From NCBI RefSeq assembly GCF_011386835.1, contig NC_088805.1, forward strand, positions 15,682,836 to 15,746,835: a stretch of DNA of 64,000 nucleotides, in the 5' to 3' direction. The DNA is from Chrysemys picta bellii. Lineage: Eukaryota; Chordata; Testudines; Emydidae. Shown piece by piece: positions 1 to 11,430 of this stretch (the first letter of the stretch is position 1; the number at the start of each line of letters is the position of its first letter). The notes beneath the pieces are model-generated. The model saw only the letters and a program-made list of their open reading frames with translations. It had not been told where the DNA came from and did not search any database. The position numbers were made by a program, and so were the translations under genes.

Positions 1-12
1 TGGATGATAATG
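1..12 (+). CDS. Possible end of an internal exon of the leftmost gene
   Basis: The window opens with twelve bases followed by GTGAGA, a good donor context. If this is the penultimate exon of the gene ending at 2820, it would stop in phase 1. That is the phase needed by the acceptor at 2611/2612. The join would read about D-D-N-A into the last exon, which suits the acidic, serine-rich start of that exon. Only twelve bases are visible, so this is a weak inference from a donor-like sequence and matching phase. Confidence 0.3.
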
Positions 13-830
13 GTGAGACAGCCACGCCCGCTAGCCAGGCCACACAGTGCCCAGCTCCTCCTCCTCCTTCCCAGCAGTATTTTAATTGGTGCGTGAAAGG
101 AAGAGGCTATTAGTTACTAGCAGCAGCCTGGCAAACGGGCCCAATCCTGCCTCCCGTTACACCACATATAGCTGTAGATGCTACGTGCAGTTCAGCAGAG
201 CTACTCTGGATACTTACCCGTGTCACCAAGAGCAGAACTCAGCCTATTCTGAGCAGAAGCCATGCGAGCTCTGCCAGTATCTCTCAGCCCTGACCAGTCA
301 TTGCCCTGCTCCTGGCTGGAGTACAAGTTTCCATCAGTGACAGGTCACCTGGTGGGTGGGAAGAGGCACCAATCTCATTTCACGTGTGAGCTGAGCCAGG
401 ATTTGTACTTGGTCTGACCCTGGTGATAGAGCTGCCTGTGCCGCTTTGCCCTCTGTTATGGAGTGTCATTAATAGGCACCAGCCCTTTCTAAGCAGGCCA
501 TGGTTGCCATGAGAGGAGCACGTTGCTATCAAGTGACCATTTAGAATAGATTTTAAGCTGCCCAGAATTCCCAAGAATGGACCTTTCCTCCCAGCCCATT
601 GCCAAGTGCTTGGCCAAACATGTCTCCCCTGAGAATGGCTCTGAGTCAGTGAGCAGTGCCCCCAGGGGTGTGTTTGTGTCTCCAGTCCGTCAGGGAGCAT
701 TTTTCCTACTACCACTATTAAGATGCCTTTGCAGAAATACAGCCCTGTTCTCCCCTGCTCCAGCTGTGATAACCGTCAAGTGACAAATACTATTTCCATC
801 CCAGGGCCCAGGGTTGTAAACAGCTTAGAA

Positions 831-1186
831 CAGGGGTTCTCAAACTTCATTGCGCTGCGACCCCCTTCTGACAACAAAAATTACTACACGACCCCAGGAG
901 GAGGGAGTGAAGTCTGAGCCCACACGAGCCACACACCCCAGATGGGAGGGCCCAAGCCCCATCGGCCCAGGCGGGGGGGGGGGGGGGGGAGCAAAGCCCA
1001 AGCCAAAGGGCTTCAGCCCCAGGCTGAGGCCCTGTAACCTGAACCACACTGCCCAGGGCTGAAGCTCTTGGGCTTTGGCGCCGGGCAGTGGGGATTGGGC
1101 TTCGACCCCAGACCCCAGCACGTCTAAGCCAGCCCTGGCGACCCCGGCCCACATTGGAGTCCTGACCCACAGTTTGAGAACCGCTG
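831..1186. mobile_element. Non-autonomous hAT DNA transposon with perfect 8-bp target duplication
   Basis: The termini are inverted: CAGGGGTTCTCAAAC at the left and GTTTGAGAACCGCTG at the right. The element is flanked by identical 8-bp direct repeats, gcttagaa (823-830 and 1187-1194). An 8-bp duplication and CAG-type termini are diagnostic of the hAT superfamily. The 356-bp interior is GC-rich, includes a 17-base G run and has no transposase reading frame, so it is a MITE-like copy. Its neighbour at 1287-1508 has related termini. Confidence 0.92.
973..989 (+). repeat. (G)17 homopolymer
   Basis: An uninterrupted run of 17 G lies inside the hAT element at 831-1186. It is prone to length error in sequencing and could form a G-quadruplex. 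Confidence 0.95.
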
Positions 1187-1286
1187 GCTTAGAACCATCT
1201 TGGTTCCTTACTACTGTAACTAGAGACGAAAGGCGGGTCAGCTGAAACAGATCAAATCCAGCGAGAAGGGACACCTTGCTTTTAAG

Positions 1287-1508
1287 CAGTGGTTCTCAAA
1301 CTTTTGTATTGGTGACCCCTTTCACACAGCAAGTCTCTGAGTACAACCCCCCCTCATAAATTAAAAACACATTTTTTTAATATTTAATGCTATTATAAAT
1401 GCTGGAGGTGAAGCAGGGTTTGGGGGTGGAGGCTGACAGCTCACGACCCCCCACATCATAACCTTACAACCCCCTGAGGGGTCACGACCCTCAGTTTGAG
1501 ACCCGCTG
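1287..1508. mobile_element. Second non-autonomous hAT element with perfect 8-bp target duplication
   Basis: The left terminus is CAGTGGTTCTCAAAC and the right terminus is GTTTGAGACCCGCTG. The 8-bp direct repeats cttttaag lie at 1279-1286 and 1509-1516. It is 222 bp long with no coding capacity. It shares its terminal motif with the copy at 831-1186 but has an AT-rich interior, so it belongs to a different subfamily that probably used the same transposase. Confidence 0.92.
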
Positions 1509-2611
1509 CTTTTAAGAGAGTAGATGTACAATTTGAGGCTGGGGAGAAGTTCCCTGTGTCTGTTTTTAGTGTTGCTAAACTGTCCTGAAGCTCCGGATCA
1601 TGCGTAGAATCGTGCCACAGATCTGCCCCGTATTCCCACTCATTCTCCAATTTCACCCCACTCTGCTGTCTGTGTGACCATGCTCCTTCCTAAGCCAGAA
1701 TGCATTGGACATTGGCGTTACGGTATCACTCACTCCCTTCAGCCCACTGCAGTGAGGGCGTCTCCAGCTCTGCTTCTGTCCAGCTTGCCAACCAGGCTGC
1801 TTAGAACTTCAGCACAAGTTGGCGGTGGCCTGCCCCAGCCAGTGTTAACAACCTCCGCATGGCACTATGGTTAAACCTGACAGAAGGGGCAGGGCTTACC
1901 CCCCTGGGAAGGGCAGCTGCAGATCTCCCATTGCCATTAAGACAGCCCCACCCTCCACCTTAAGTATGCTCGGGCAGCTTGAAAGAACCTTCATCTGCTC
2001 TCGGAGCAGGGTCGCACCCTGAGTACACGAGCCCATGCTGACTTTGCTTGCTGTTCATCCGCCTGGGATTGCATGGGAGGCTGTCCCATGGCCTGGCTCA
2101 CTGGCAGCACTCAGTGAAATTAGTCGTAAGGTGCCAGTACAGCTTTAAATGCCCGTTTGTAGCGTCTGGCACTACAGGCCTCACCACTATTTGATGCTTG
2201 GCACGACTAGTGGTTCTAGGACATCAGAGCTACCACACGTCTCATGTCTAGGTATGTGGGTAACAGGAGAGGAGTATCAAGGTGGGGGGCGGGAGGAAAA
2301 GAGGCCAGAGGTAACCAGGGAAAGACGAGAGAAGATAGGAGAGAGAGACACAGCGGTGTTAGATCAGAAAGGGCATCTCTGTAGAGCTGCTTCCTGTAGC
2401 CTGGACGAGCTTTCCTGGATGCAGACAGAGCAGCATTAGGTCCTGGCAGAACTGGGGCATGACCCTTATTTTGAGGAGGTTGGATCCTGCTGTTTGTGGC
2501 GGGTGGGACGTTGCCCCACGGGGGCTGGGTTCTGGGATGAACCGCCGTTTCTGTATTTTCTTGACTCCGTTTGCTTTAACCATTTGGGGGGTTGTTGTTT
2601 GGTTTGTTCAG

Positions 2612-2820
2612 CAAGCGCATCTGTGACCGAAGATTCGCTGCCCAGCCAGAGGGGTTGTGTCGGGCCAGCCAAGGAGCTTTGGGAGAGGCACAGCCGGCTG
2701 CACACTGAGATCCTGGAGCTGCAGAAAGAGACCTTGCAGCTGCAGAAGGAAAAGATCGTGCTGGAGAAAGAGAAACTCTTACTGGAAATTGTCAAACTGC
2801 GGCGAGAGCTGGACACGTGA
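2612..2820 (+). CDS. Terminal exon of an unidentified coiled-coil protein (5' part missing)
   Basis: The exon follows a T-rich acceptor (ggtttgttcag) and stays open for 68 codons plus a split codon to TGA at 2818-2820. It begins with a Ser/Thr/acidic stretch. It then forms a heptad-like helix (ELWERHSRLHTEILELQK, followed by repeats of the type LQKEK, LEKEK and LLLEIVKLRREL) ending at the stop, which predicts a C-terminal coiled coil for dimerisation. Such tails are common in Myb/SANT-like and other DNA-binding proteins, but no DNA-binding domain is visible, so I give no name. Upstream exons lie left of the window, apart from the possible 12-base fragment at its edge. The gene converges on the minus-strand SBSPON-like gene. 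Codon use and the clean heptads argue for a real exon; the protein's identity is unknown. Confidence 0.6.
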
Positions 2821-3598
2821 CCAGCTGCCGGGGAATGATCTGCCCCTCCACAGTCTGTGGAGCTCAGAGCCCATTTCAGACCCAAGTTCCCTGTTCCCTG
2901 GAGCTTCATGTGCTTGAGTGAAAAAAGAATTGAGCAGGAGAGGACAGAGCTGGTGCTGAACCTCACAGACGTGAATGGCGGGGACTCTGTTTCCTGTGCA
3001 GAAAAGACCAGAGAAATCACTCCACTGATGCCCTTAACCTGCAGTGAGAGCCACACCCAGGACATCGGGGGGCACCCGTTGTGGCTTTGGTGGCATAGCA
3101 TAAAACTCGCATAGGTTTGGGAGAGCCACAGCACCAAGGAAATAACTCTGCGTGGGCCTACGGGGGGCCCCTCCCTCAGCAGGGTTCCAGAGCAGTCCAT
3201 GGGCTGGGGAAGAGGGGCCGGGCCGTATCTGTGTATGGAACAGCAGCACAGCGCGTCACCCCGGGCTTCACCTGCTACATCGCGCGTTGCAGAGAAGACT
3301 GAACATGTAGCCGCGCCACTGCTTCCTGCCCCTGCGGGGCCTTCCCCCACTAAGCCACGAGCAGGGAATTTAAACCAGTATCTTCTTTTTTCCACCTTGA
3401 TATAAACTCACTAAGTCGAGAAGCAGCATAGCAGCTCACTCCCTTTCCAAGCCAGGATCCAGCCCTGTACTACAGTGTAAGGAGCTACAGGGCAAAGCCA
3501 AAGGGTCTTTCCCAGGGCAAACTCCTGGTGAAGAGAGCGGGAGTTTTACCTGAGTAAGAACTTAGGGTTTGGCCTTTAATGATTAAGTATTAAGTTAA

Positions 3599-3604
3599 AA
3601 TAAA
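3599..3604 (+). terminator. Candidate poly(A) signal AATAAA, proximal
   Basis: AATAAA lies 779 bases past the stop codon of the leftmost gene, in an AT-rich patch. It would give a 3' UTR of about 0.8 kb. The downstream sequence is less GT-rich than at the signal at 4657. Confidence 0.4.
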
Positions 3605-4656
3605 CAAGTGAGCCCAGCCAGACTCGTTCCCTGCTGGCACTGCCTGGTTTTCTGCTCTCCTCTCATTGCCAGAGGCAACAAGAACCAGAGCGCACACAGG
3701 GGTCTGCTTGCTTTGACCTCTCCTTCTGAGGATTGTCTATCTCGTGCCTAAGCTGGATAGTCTCTCCCAAATACCTTTAGGGGGCACACCTACTCCTAGC
3801 CACTTCCTCGTCCTGTCCAGCCAGGCCACCGTTCAGGAACGGCCTTGTTTGTATACGACTTTCTTAAGTGTTCATTTTAGTGCTTGGGAAAGTGCCTTGC
3901 TATTGACCCTGGCTAGAGCCAGACAAGACCCCAGCAGACACTACAAGCTTCCCACGCAACTCGGCCAAAGAATCTCCAGTGTGACCTGGATCAGCCTTGC
4001 CATGACAGTCCTGGTCCATCACTTCTGCTAGTCCCAAATCATGTGGTGGTTTTGGGATGCAAGCAAAAGCCCACAGAGAACTAGGTCAGAGTGATTAGAT
4101 TGATCAGAGATGATCTCTTTTCAGCTGGGAACTGAGGCATCCAGAAGTGAAAGGTCACTGCACTAGTTTACTGCAAGCATCATCTTCCTGCATTACCATC
4201 TTATCTCCAGCCCTCTCTTTGGTGGGGATCCTTGCGGGGAGAGGAAGTGAGGCTCCTGGGGAACTCATCCCTCCCATGGTACAGAACCATTCCCAGAGGC
4301 CCACCTGCTGACGTATTCCGAGGGCTGCCTGAGTCAAGACCTCAGGATTTGGCTGGAGGAGCAGTGCAGCCAGCATGCTCCACCCTGGGAGAGGAAATTG
4401 GGAGTGAGCATTGTGTTGGTTGGATGAACCCAGAGCAGCGTTGATGGGGGTTGCTCTGATGCAGCTCTTGCCCAAGGGAGTGGTGGGGAGAGTATTTTAA
4501 ATGCTGGGGATGGATAAGGTTCCATTGAGTTGGGTTGCATTCTGCTCCCTGGACATTCAGAAGCCTGACGACTCCTGTCGCATTTGAGGGTTTTAGCAAA
4601 CTCAGCTAGTGCTCTGACGAGCAGCTGTACCAGTCACTGGCGTGGATGCCAAGCCA

Positions 4657-4662
4657 AATAAA
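4657..4662 (+). terminator. Candidate poly(A) signal AATAAA, distal, for the leftmost gene
   Basis: AATAAA is followed within about 30 bases by A-rich sequence and then a GT-rich stretch (gtctggtgtgggtt). This is the classic layout of a cleavage site with a downstream element. It implies a 3' UTR of about 1.85 kb from the stop at 2820. Confidence 0.55.
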
Positions 4663-5350
4663 CTTGAGCTCTTCAGAAAGAAAAAGCCTGTGAGATGTCT
4701 GGTGTGGGTTAGGTCAGGTTATTGCCCATCACTGTGTGAAACAAAGCAGGACATTAAAAAGCTGAGGTGGTATCTGGGAGCCAGAAGGTGGTGACACCTG
4801 TCAGATTGCAGCACACTAGCTTGTCTTGTGGGGACACGTATAACAAGCGTACAGACTGGCTGTCTCTCTTGGGGGAACGTGGGTGTCCATAGGAAACGTA
4901 ATACATTTGAAAGGTAACCGAATGCTTCAGATGGCGTTCAGATGGGCATCTTCTGCTCACAGGAAATAACCCGGTTTGAAGGGGTAGCTGCTGCTTGATT
5001 TCACTTCCCTTTGTCTTACCCGTGAACCCCAATGAAATGATTGCCGTGACAAGCAAAACAGTATCCTGGGGTTCCATGCCTAGTCCTCTGCCAGTGACTC
5101 CAACTCGTAACTGCCAAATTAACCTTGATCCTGCAGCCAAGCTGGGCTCTTTCCTTCATAGGCATCATCCCTAGTGACCCTGACCCCAGCGTACAATGGA
5201 GGCGGAATGGCTCAGGGTTACATTCGGCAGCTTGAAATACTAAAGTGGTTGAACTAAATAAGTTTGAAAATTGGTGACTTCTCACATGGCACAAGTGAGG
5301 ACCAGGCATTTCCTAGCTGGAAGTTAGGATCCTGATGGGTGCTCTCTGAG

Positions 5351-5431
5351 CGCTAACACAGGAACCTTGAGCAAGCCAGCTAACCTCAGCATCTCCATTT
5401 CCTCACCTGCAAACTGAGGCTAATAGGTACT
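5351..5431 (+). repeat. MIR SINE fragment
   Basis: It carries the MIR-type string 'gagcaagcca...ctccatttcctcacctgcaaactgaggctaat', an old copy of the core of the tRNA-derived MIR family. Confidence 0.55.
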
Positions 5432-8400
5432 CACTAAAGAAAGGATTTGAAATCATACTTCACTGTTGAGATCCACAGAAGTATTATTTTCCTAAGTCAG
5501 ACTTGCACTGAGGATCTCCTCCAGTGTTAGCATCCCCAAGCAAAAGACCAACTGCACAAAGCAAATTCATTTTGCGATACTCTAAACATTTTTTAGTTTC
5601 ATGTAGTATAGTTGTGGAAACTAGGGGTGACAGAGCATGTATCTCCTTTGCCCTGCTGAGGGCACTAGATGTCACTGCCAGGCTGTTTTTGAAGGCATCG
5701 TTTGGTGGCAATACAGCACTAGTGGGAGAGAGCAGAAGAAGCAGAGCAGCGGTTCTCCACAGATCTGTAGGTGGCAATATTGATGCATGGTTTATGAATC
5801 CATCCTTTTGGCACCACGGACAGTCTCCAGCTGTTTGCTCTAATCTTCATGCACAAATGGACAACACCCGTTCCCCCTGAGGCAGTGCCGTAAATATTTG
5901 GGAGGAAAGGGCTCCACTGACAAACTACTACAAATGATAGAACTAGATTCATTAAAACACCAGTCCTTCCTCCATGTCCCCTTGGAATTCAGAGGCCCAG
6001 CTGGTCAGTGAATTAGGGATTTCATAGGCACCGCAGACCTTTCATGCCTGCCTCAGTTCACACAAACATCAGACCCTCTCCGCCCCGTCCATTACATGCC
6101 TGGAGTTCCACTTTTATTTCCGCTGTACATGCTTAAAGCAGCGGCTGTGGAAGCCTTTTTATGCAGGTTCATGAAATGGATCCCATGTCACTTCACACCT
6201 TTGTCCTTGTCACTATGTCTGTGGCCCGCTCAGCTGCCAGCGTTGCATGTTTGCTTCTGGGAAGGCAGAGCATGGAGTCCAGGGTTAAGCACTAGGTGCA
6301 GTCCTCTGCAGTGAGTGGGAGGGATTCTCAAGCACCCTGCTCCTCTTGCAATGTGTAAGGTACCAAGGGATGAGGGGTAGAGAAGGGAACATGAGGATCA
6401 ATGCACTGAAGAACACAGTTCCGGTCAGGCTAATGTGCTTAGCGACCTGCTCCCTCGTAGGCCTTACTCTGAGTTCTTAGCAGGACTCTCTGCATAAGCA
6501 GCACTCCCATGAATCTACCTTCACTCCCTTAGCATGACTTAGGCAATGCAGACAGCCATGCCTGTTCTCTAGAGTCTGGTAAGAACCAGCCGGGCATAGT
6601 TAAGGGTCTGTGGGGAGCCTGCAAGTGCCAACCAAACAGCTGTACTTCCTGCCTGATCAAACCCTGCTGACTCTGTAAGTTTCCTCTCTTTGATGGGCCC
6701 TGTGGGTACCTAATGTGAGCTGCCTGTTTGGGAAGACAGACCTGTCTGGGGAGAGGGTTCGATTGGCTGCTGTTGGGGGTGGGGGTGAGGGTGAATGCCC
6801 CTCCAAGTTCTTAGCACTTGCTCAAAGCTCCATAGGCCAAGGAGCTGGGGGGGTCATGGCCTGACCACTTTTAAGCAGTGATCCCATACTAATGTATGGT
6901 GCTGCCCGAGCAGTCTGGCGCGTACAGGCAGAGGGACAGCCAGGCCAAATTTCAGAGCGTGGTGATGTGATCTCGTACATGAGGTCACACCACCAAGCCA
7001 AGTTGGCCTGGCCACTCCTCTACACCGAGAAGTGGCTGGGCCAAATGGTGCTGTGACCGAGCACACAGGGATTCTCTTTCTGTACGGCAGGGGAGCCTGG
7101 TGAGAACTCGACTCCTGTCCTGGCAGCACCAGCTCACATGCTGTGTGGGTAGGAGAGAGGGAGGCTCCCTGGCCAAGGAAGACCCAGGAGCCCTGGGGGG
7201 AGCAGGGAATGAGTGAGGACAGGAATGGGGTGCCTGCTGTCCGGGAGTAAAGGGACTGGAGTTTGCTTCCCCCTCCCCTGAAATACCGGTTCAGAATCTG
7301 GATCTGACCATCCCCGGAGTTCAGATCAGCCCATAGTACACAGAGGGCTCAGCCAAAACCTTTGGAGCCAGATTTGCTTTCTTACGAATTTTCCACCATT
7401 CAGGGCTTTTGGCTCAGAGCCGCATTTACTCATGTCTGTGCTGAGCGAGGAGCAATGGCCGTGCAAAGCACTCCTTGCGTATGCCACCAGGGCATCGTGA
7501 AAAACACGCCAGCTCTTTGCTGGCAGCGATCAGCCTGTGTGTGAACAGCCCTCAGAGCTGAGCCATATTGTCCACTCACCAAACAGCTGGGACCAGTCAG
7601 ACTTACTAAGCCAGCCCAGAACTGGGGGAGGTAAATGAGCATTCAAAGCCTCTGGCCTAGTTAATTCACAGCCCAATCCTGGCACAGGTTATTCATACCA
7701 AAGAAATGCTTTAGACTTCCTCTGAGGACAAGCAGAATGAGTGCAGCAGACAGGAGGGAAAGAAACTCTCATGCACAAGTTCTCTCTCTAAGGTATATTA
7801 CCTTTGACAAGTGATTGAGAGAACCCATCCTGCTGGATTTCTACGTCAGCTTTTCAAAGCAGAAATTACTCACTTGGTTTTAGGCAGTTGTTACAAGACA
7901 AGATGACCCGGACAGCCTGCTTTGGACCTGCTCTTTCAGCCAGCCCGTGCTAGTGGAGGGGAACAATCAATTTACGCTACAAGGTGTGGGTGTGTAAACA
8001 GGTGTGCTAAAGTCATCCTGGCTGTAAGTCGGGGGTGGGGTGTCACTGGCACTGCAGCCGGGCTGCATTTAGCCCAGTGGGGTTTGGGCAAGGAAAAGCA
8101 TTTAGGAAAAATGAAAGGATCTTAGTAGGAATTTTGGCATCTCCAGGGAGATGCTTTGTCAGTAGCACAAGGCAACTGGGAGAAAACACCACATTCTTAG
8201 CAAACACACAGCAGGCGCTAAGGAGACTTACCAGCTCAGAAAGGCAGCGCCCAGTGCAAAATGGCTCCAGTAGGGCTGCAGCTGCTTGGCTCTGCCCTAT
8301 TTAAAGGGCCAGCCATTGAAAGGCCTGCTGGGAAAGGGGGCAAGCCTAGAGTGGAGAGAGGAAGTAGGGGACAGGCTGCCCCAAAAGGAGGGGCTCGAGG

Positions 8401-9227
8401 TTGCTATGGCAGAGCTTGTACATCCTAGCAGCGATGGTGTTAAGTCACAAGCACTTCCCAGCCAAACATCAATGGTTTAAGCCCTGAGCGGGAGAACAAG
8501 GATTTTCTGACTTGGAGTAGCCGGCTGCAGGGACCCCGACGGACGCAGGCTGCAGCAAGTGCAAGCATGTGACCTAGGCCTGTTATGTAGGCGTCTCTTT
8601 AAGGCCTGATTCTGTGCGGGCCTAAGCCCCTCAGGTTAAGCCAATAGGAACTGAGTGCCCTTGGTGAACGGGTCGGGCCCACTCCTGCTAGCCCCAGTCC
8701 GTGAGTCTCAGGCTCCTCATACACGTCAGACTCCCGGTCACGGAGAAGCCTTGCTCCAGCCCGGTGGAGTTCACGGCGCTGCTCATCAAACAGGGTCATT
8801 CACTGAGACAGGGACAGCCCCGGGCAGGGAGCGAGCTGCCATTTGTAAATGCTAGCGAGGTGCTGGGCTGTCTGGCTTGAGCGTCTCTAAACCCCCCTCT
8901 TAAAGGCCCTGTATCCCTTCTCAGCCTGCCACCTGGGAGGGGTCTGTGCCATAGCTAATGCCCTCCCCCCCGGGTCCGTAGCACAGCCAAAGCATTGGGG
9001 CGTGATCGTTTTGCAGCCACACAACGTGGGTGCTGGTTACTCTCTCGGGTGCTTCCCCTGTGCGGGCTGCAGCAAGCCCTGGGGATGAGATGGTCCTTTG
9101 GGGTAGAGTCACTGTCAGCTCCTGGTTGCTCTGCTCCCTGGTGGGCCCAGCCTCCCCATGCAGTGCCTGGGGTGAGTTAAGTGCCGAAAGAAGGGATTCT
9201 CAGAAGCCAGCGAAGCGAGGGTACGTC

Positions 9228-9485
9228 TGCACAGCCCTGGGAGGTGTGATTGCAGCAGGCATAGCCCTCCCCAAGCCAGCCTGCACCAACCTAGCTTGAG
9301 TAACCCCAGCAGTGCAGCACGGGCTCGGCGCTCACGTCTACTCAGGGTCCTGGGCGGGGTTGGTCGCGGAAGACGCTGCGAGCCCACGCTGCCACAGATA
9401 CGCTGCTAATGTCACTTGAGCTAGCGGTAATCGAGCGGGATCAAAGCTAGCTCAGGGGCTGCACTCACACACCCGTCACAGCGTT
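9228..9485. repeat. Probable Harbinger-like interspersed repeat
   Basis: It begins with 'gggtacgtctgcac', a variant of the terminal sequence of turtle elements such as those at 19400 and 21924, and continues with 'ctagcttgag' and 'cacttgagctagcg' segments typical of the same group. I could not pair both ends, so the boundaries and superfamily are tentative. Confidence 0.4.
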
Positions 9486-9835
9486 GGGGGGAGCCATTTA
9501 CGTTAGGCAGTAGGACATGCTGCAGCGAGGGGCAGGGCTTAAACCCAGCTCCTCCAAGCTGGACGGATGGGCTAGAAGGAGGCACCTATCTCTGCTTTTT
9601 TTCTCAACTGCGTACCCGCTCCTGGAGCGAGGCGCCTGAGCCAGGGGCACCCTGTTTCAGGGAAAATAGGAGCCACACACGTCCGCCCCATCATAGCCAA
9701 TAGCCCAGTACATGCAGCTGGGATTCAAACCACTGCTCTGCCTGATTTGAAGCAGGGACTAGAAGCCATGTCCCTAAGCAGCAGGCAATTGGCTACTCTC
9801 TCAAACTCTCCTGTGGGAGCTGGACGTTGTATAAT

Positions 9836-9975
9836 TAGTTAGATATTTATTGAGCCAGAGGCTAGGGCATTCCCCTTGAGCATGGGAAGTCAGGCTCAAG
9901 ACCTCCTCCAAAGTGCAGAGTGGAGATTCAAACCTGGAGCTTTTACAGCCCCAGGGCGAACTCTAATCCTTACAG
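9836..9975 (-). repeat. MIR-like SINE fragment, reverse orientation
   Basis: It shows 'tatttattgagc' and, further on, 'gtgcagagtggagattcaaacctgg', which match the order of motifs in an inverted MIR. It is strongly diverged. Confidence 0.35.
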
Positions 9976-11284
9976 GCAACACCCACCCCCTTGCTCTATC
10001 TTCCCAGCCTGCTTGTGCGCGGCTGTCTGGTGCCAGTTAGCCATGCTCTGAGGGACCATCATGTACTGGGGGTGCCGAGCTGGTTGGGGGCTTTATGTGC
10101 TATTGCAGTACCAGCGACAGTTACGGAGCTGGACCAAATGACCGGACAGGCGGTTGCTTCTATCTCCAAGCTCTGTGATTCTGGGGAACCTGAGGCGCAG
10201 AAAGGTGGAAGCCAACGTTTTCAAACTTAAATACGCACCCCTCGGCCCAAAAATTCACGTAGAGCAAGGGTCTGATTTTTGCATTTGGATGGAAGGGCCT
10301 ACAGCTGTGCACCCACAGCTGAAAACGTTGGCCGTAGCACTCTGGCTTTCTGGAACCGCTGTGTTTGAATAATGTTACTCTTAACGAACTGAGCTGTGTT
10401 CACAGGCCCGGCTGTGTTGACATTTTCATTTTTGTCTGGGAACGGGGCAGTGTTTAAACGGTCTGGAATGCTGGCTTGGCCAGGGGGTGGGACTGGGAGG
10501 GGGCTGCAGGGCTAGAAGCCAAGCTCCAGCCTGTGTGACTGTGCCGTAAGAGGGATGTTGGGAGTATTTCATCGCCTCCTCTCCCACCAGGTTTGGTGAG
10601 CCCTCGTCTCCGTCACACGGCCCGCTTCTGAGGGAACTGCTTTTGGTTGGGGAGCAAATATTTCCTGCTGGAGCCAGAAGCAAAAACCTGCCCTGCTCCC
10701 TGGCAGCATCAATCTGCATCTCGCTGTGACGTCTCGCCTGACATGGCAACTTTGCGCAAGCAGCTATGCGCCCCTGTGCAAAGCTACCATCCCGGGTGAG
10801 AGAACCACTGATGGGGGAAACCCTAAAAGGGACGGCAGCTGGGACTAGGTCTGCATTTGGACTTCACACGATCACCTATCCCCAACAAACATCACGTTCC
10901 TGGTCCGTCCCTAGGAGGGGCCTTCGCTGCCTGGAAATCAAACATGCTTCTCCAATGCAGCTTCCTTTTGCCAAGGTCTCCCTTCACACTAGGCCTCTCT
11001 CGGACATCCCCCTCCCTCACTGTTCCTCTGTTAGGAGTCATCTCTCTCTTTCTCCCATCAGCAGTGCCCTCCGCCACCCATCTCTCCCCCTCTGACATCC
11101 CCCCGGGTCTGAGCTGGGTGGAGCTGCGGTACACAAGGGCCTAACCCAGCTCTCTCCTATGGCTAAGTATAGGGGCCAGCTGTATGACAATGGTCCTGAG
11201 AAGTGGCCTGCCCCTGCCCCTGTTCAGTGCTGCTAATCCCAGCCATCGCTGCTGTCAGGGCCAATCAGACACCGAGCCAAAGAC

Positions 11285-11345
11285 TAGGGTGATCGTCTGT
11301 CCCGTTTTGGCCAGGACTGTCCCTTTTTTAAGGCTCAGTTGGCAA
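11285..11345. repeat. Diverged end of a hAT-like repeat
   Basis: The sequence 'agggtgatcgtctgtcccg' followed by 'ggactgtccctttttt' resembles the left end of a common turtle DNA element (gggtgaccagatgtcccg type). I found no matching right end. Confidence 0.35.
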
Positions 11346-11419
11346 GAGCAAACAGAATAAATGCACAGTTTTGCCTAAAAAGTGGGGTGTGACCCCTAGC
11401 AGGGCCTGGAGGAACATAT

Positions 11420-11430
11420 GGGGGGGGGGG
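11420..11430 (+). repeat. (G)11 homopolymer
   Basis: An uninterrupted run of 11 G in intergenic sequence. Confidence 0.9.

Larger units (their letters stand above)
13..2611 (+). other. Probable last intron of the leftmost gene
   Basis: This is non-coding sequence between the donor-like site at 13 and the acceptor at 2611. It carries two hAT-type elements (831-1186 and 1287-1508) and a 17-base G run (973-989). I see no other exon in it on either strand. Its status as an intron depends on the weak exon call at 1-12. Confidence 0.35.

Noticed and set aside
2466..3395. 309-codon open frame on the minus strand
   Set aside because: It is the antisense shadow of the real coiled-coil exon at 2612-2820 and its 3' UTR. 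The Ser/Cys-rich runs are the complement of Glu/Lys/Leu codons, and no domain is recognised.
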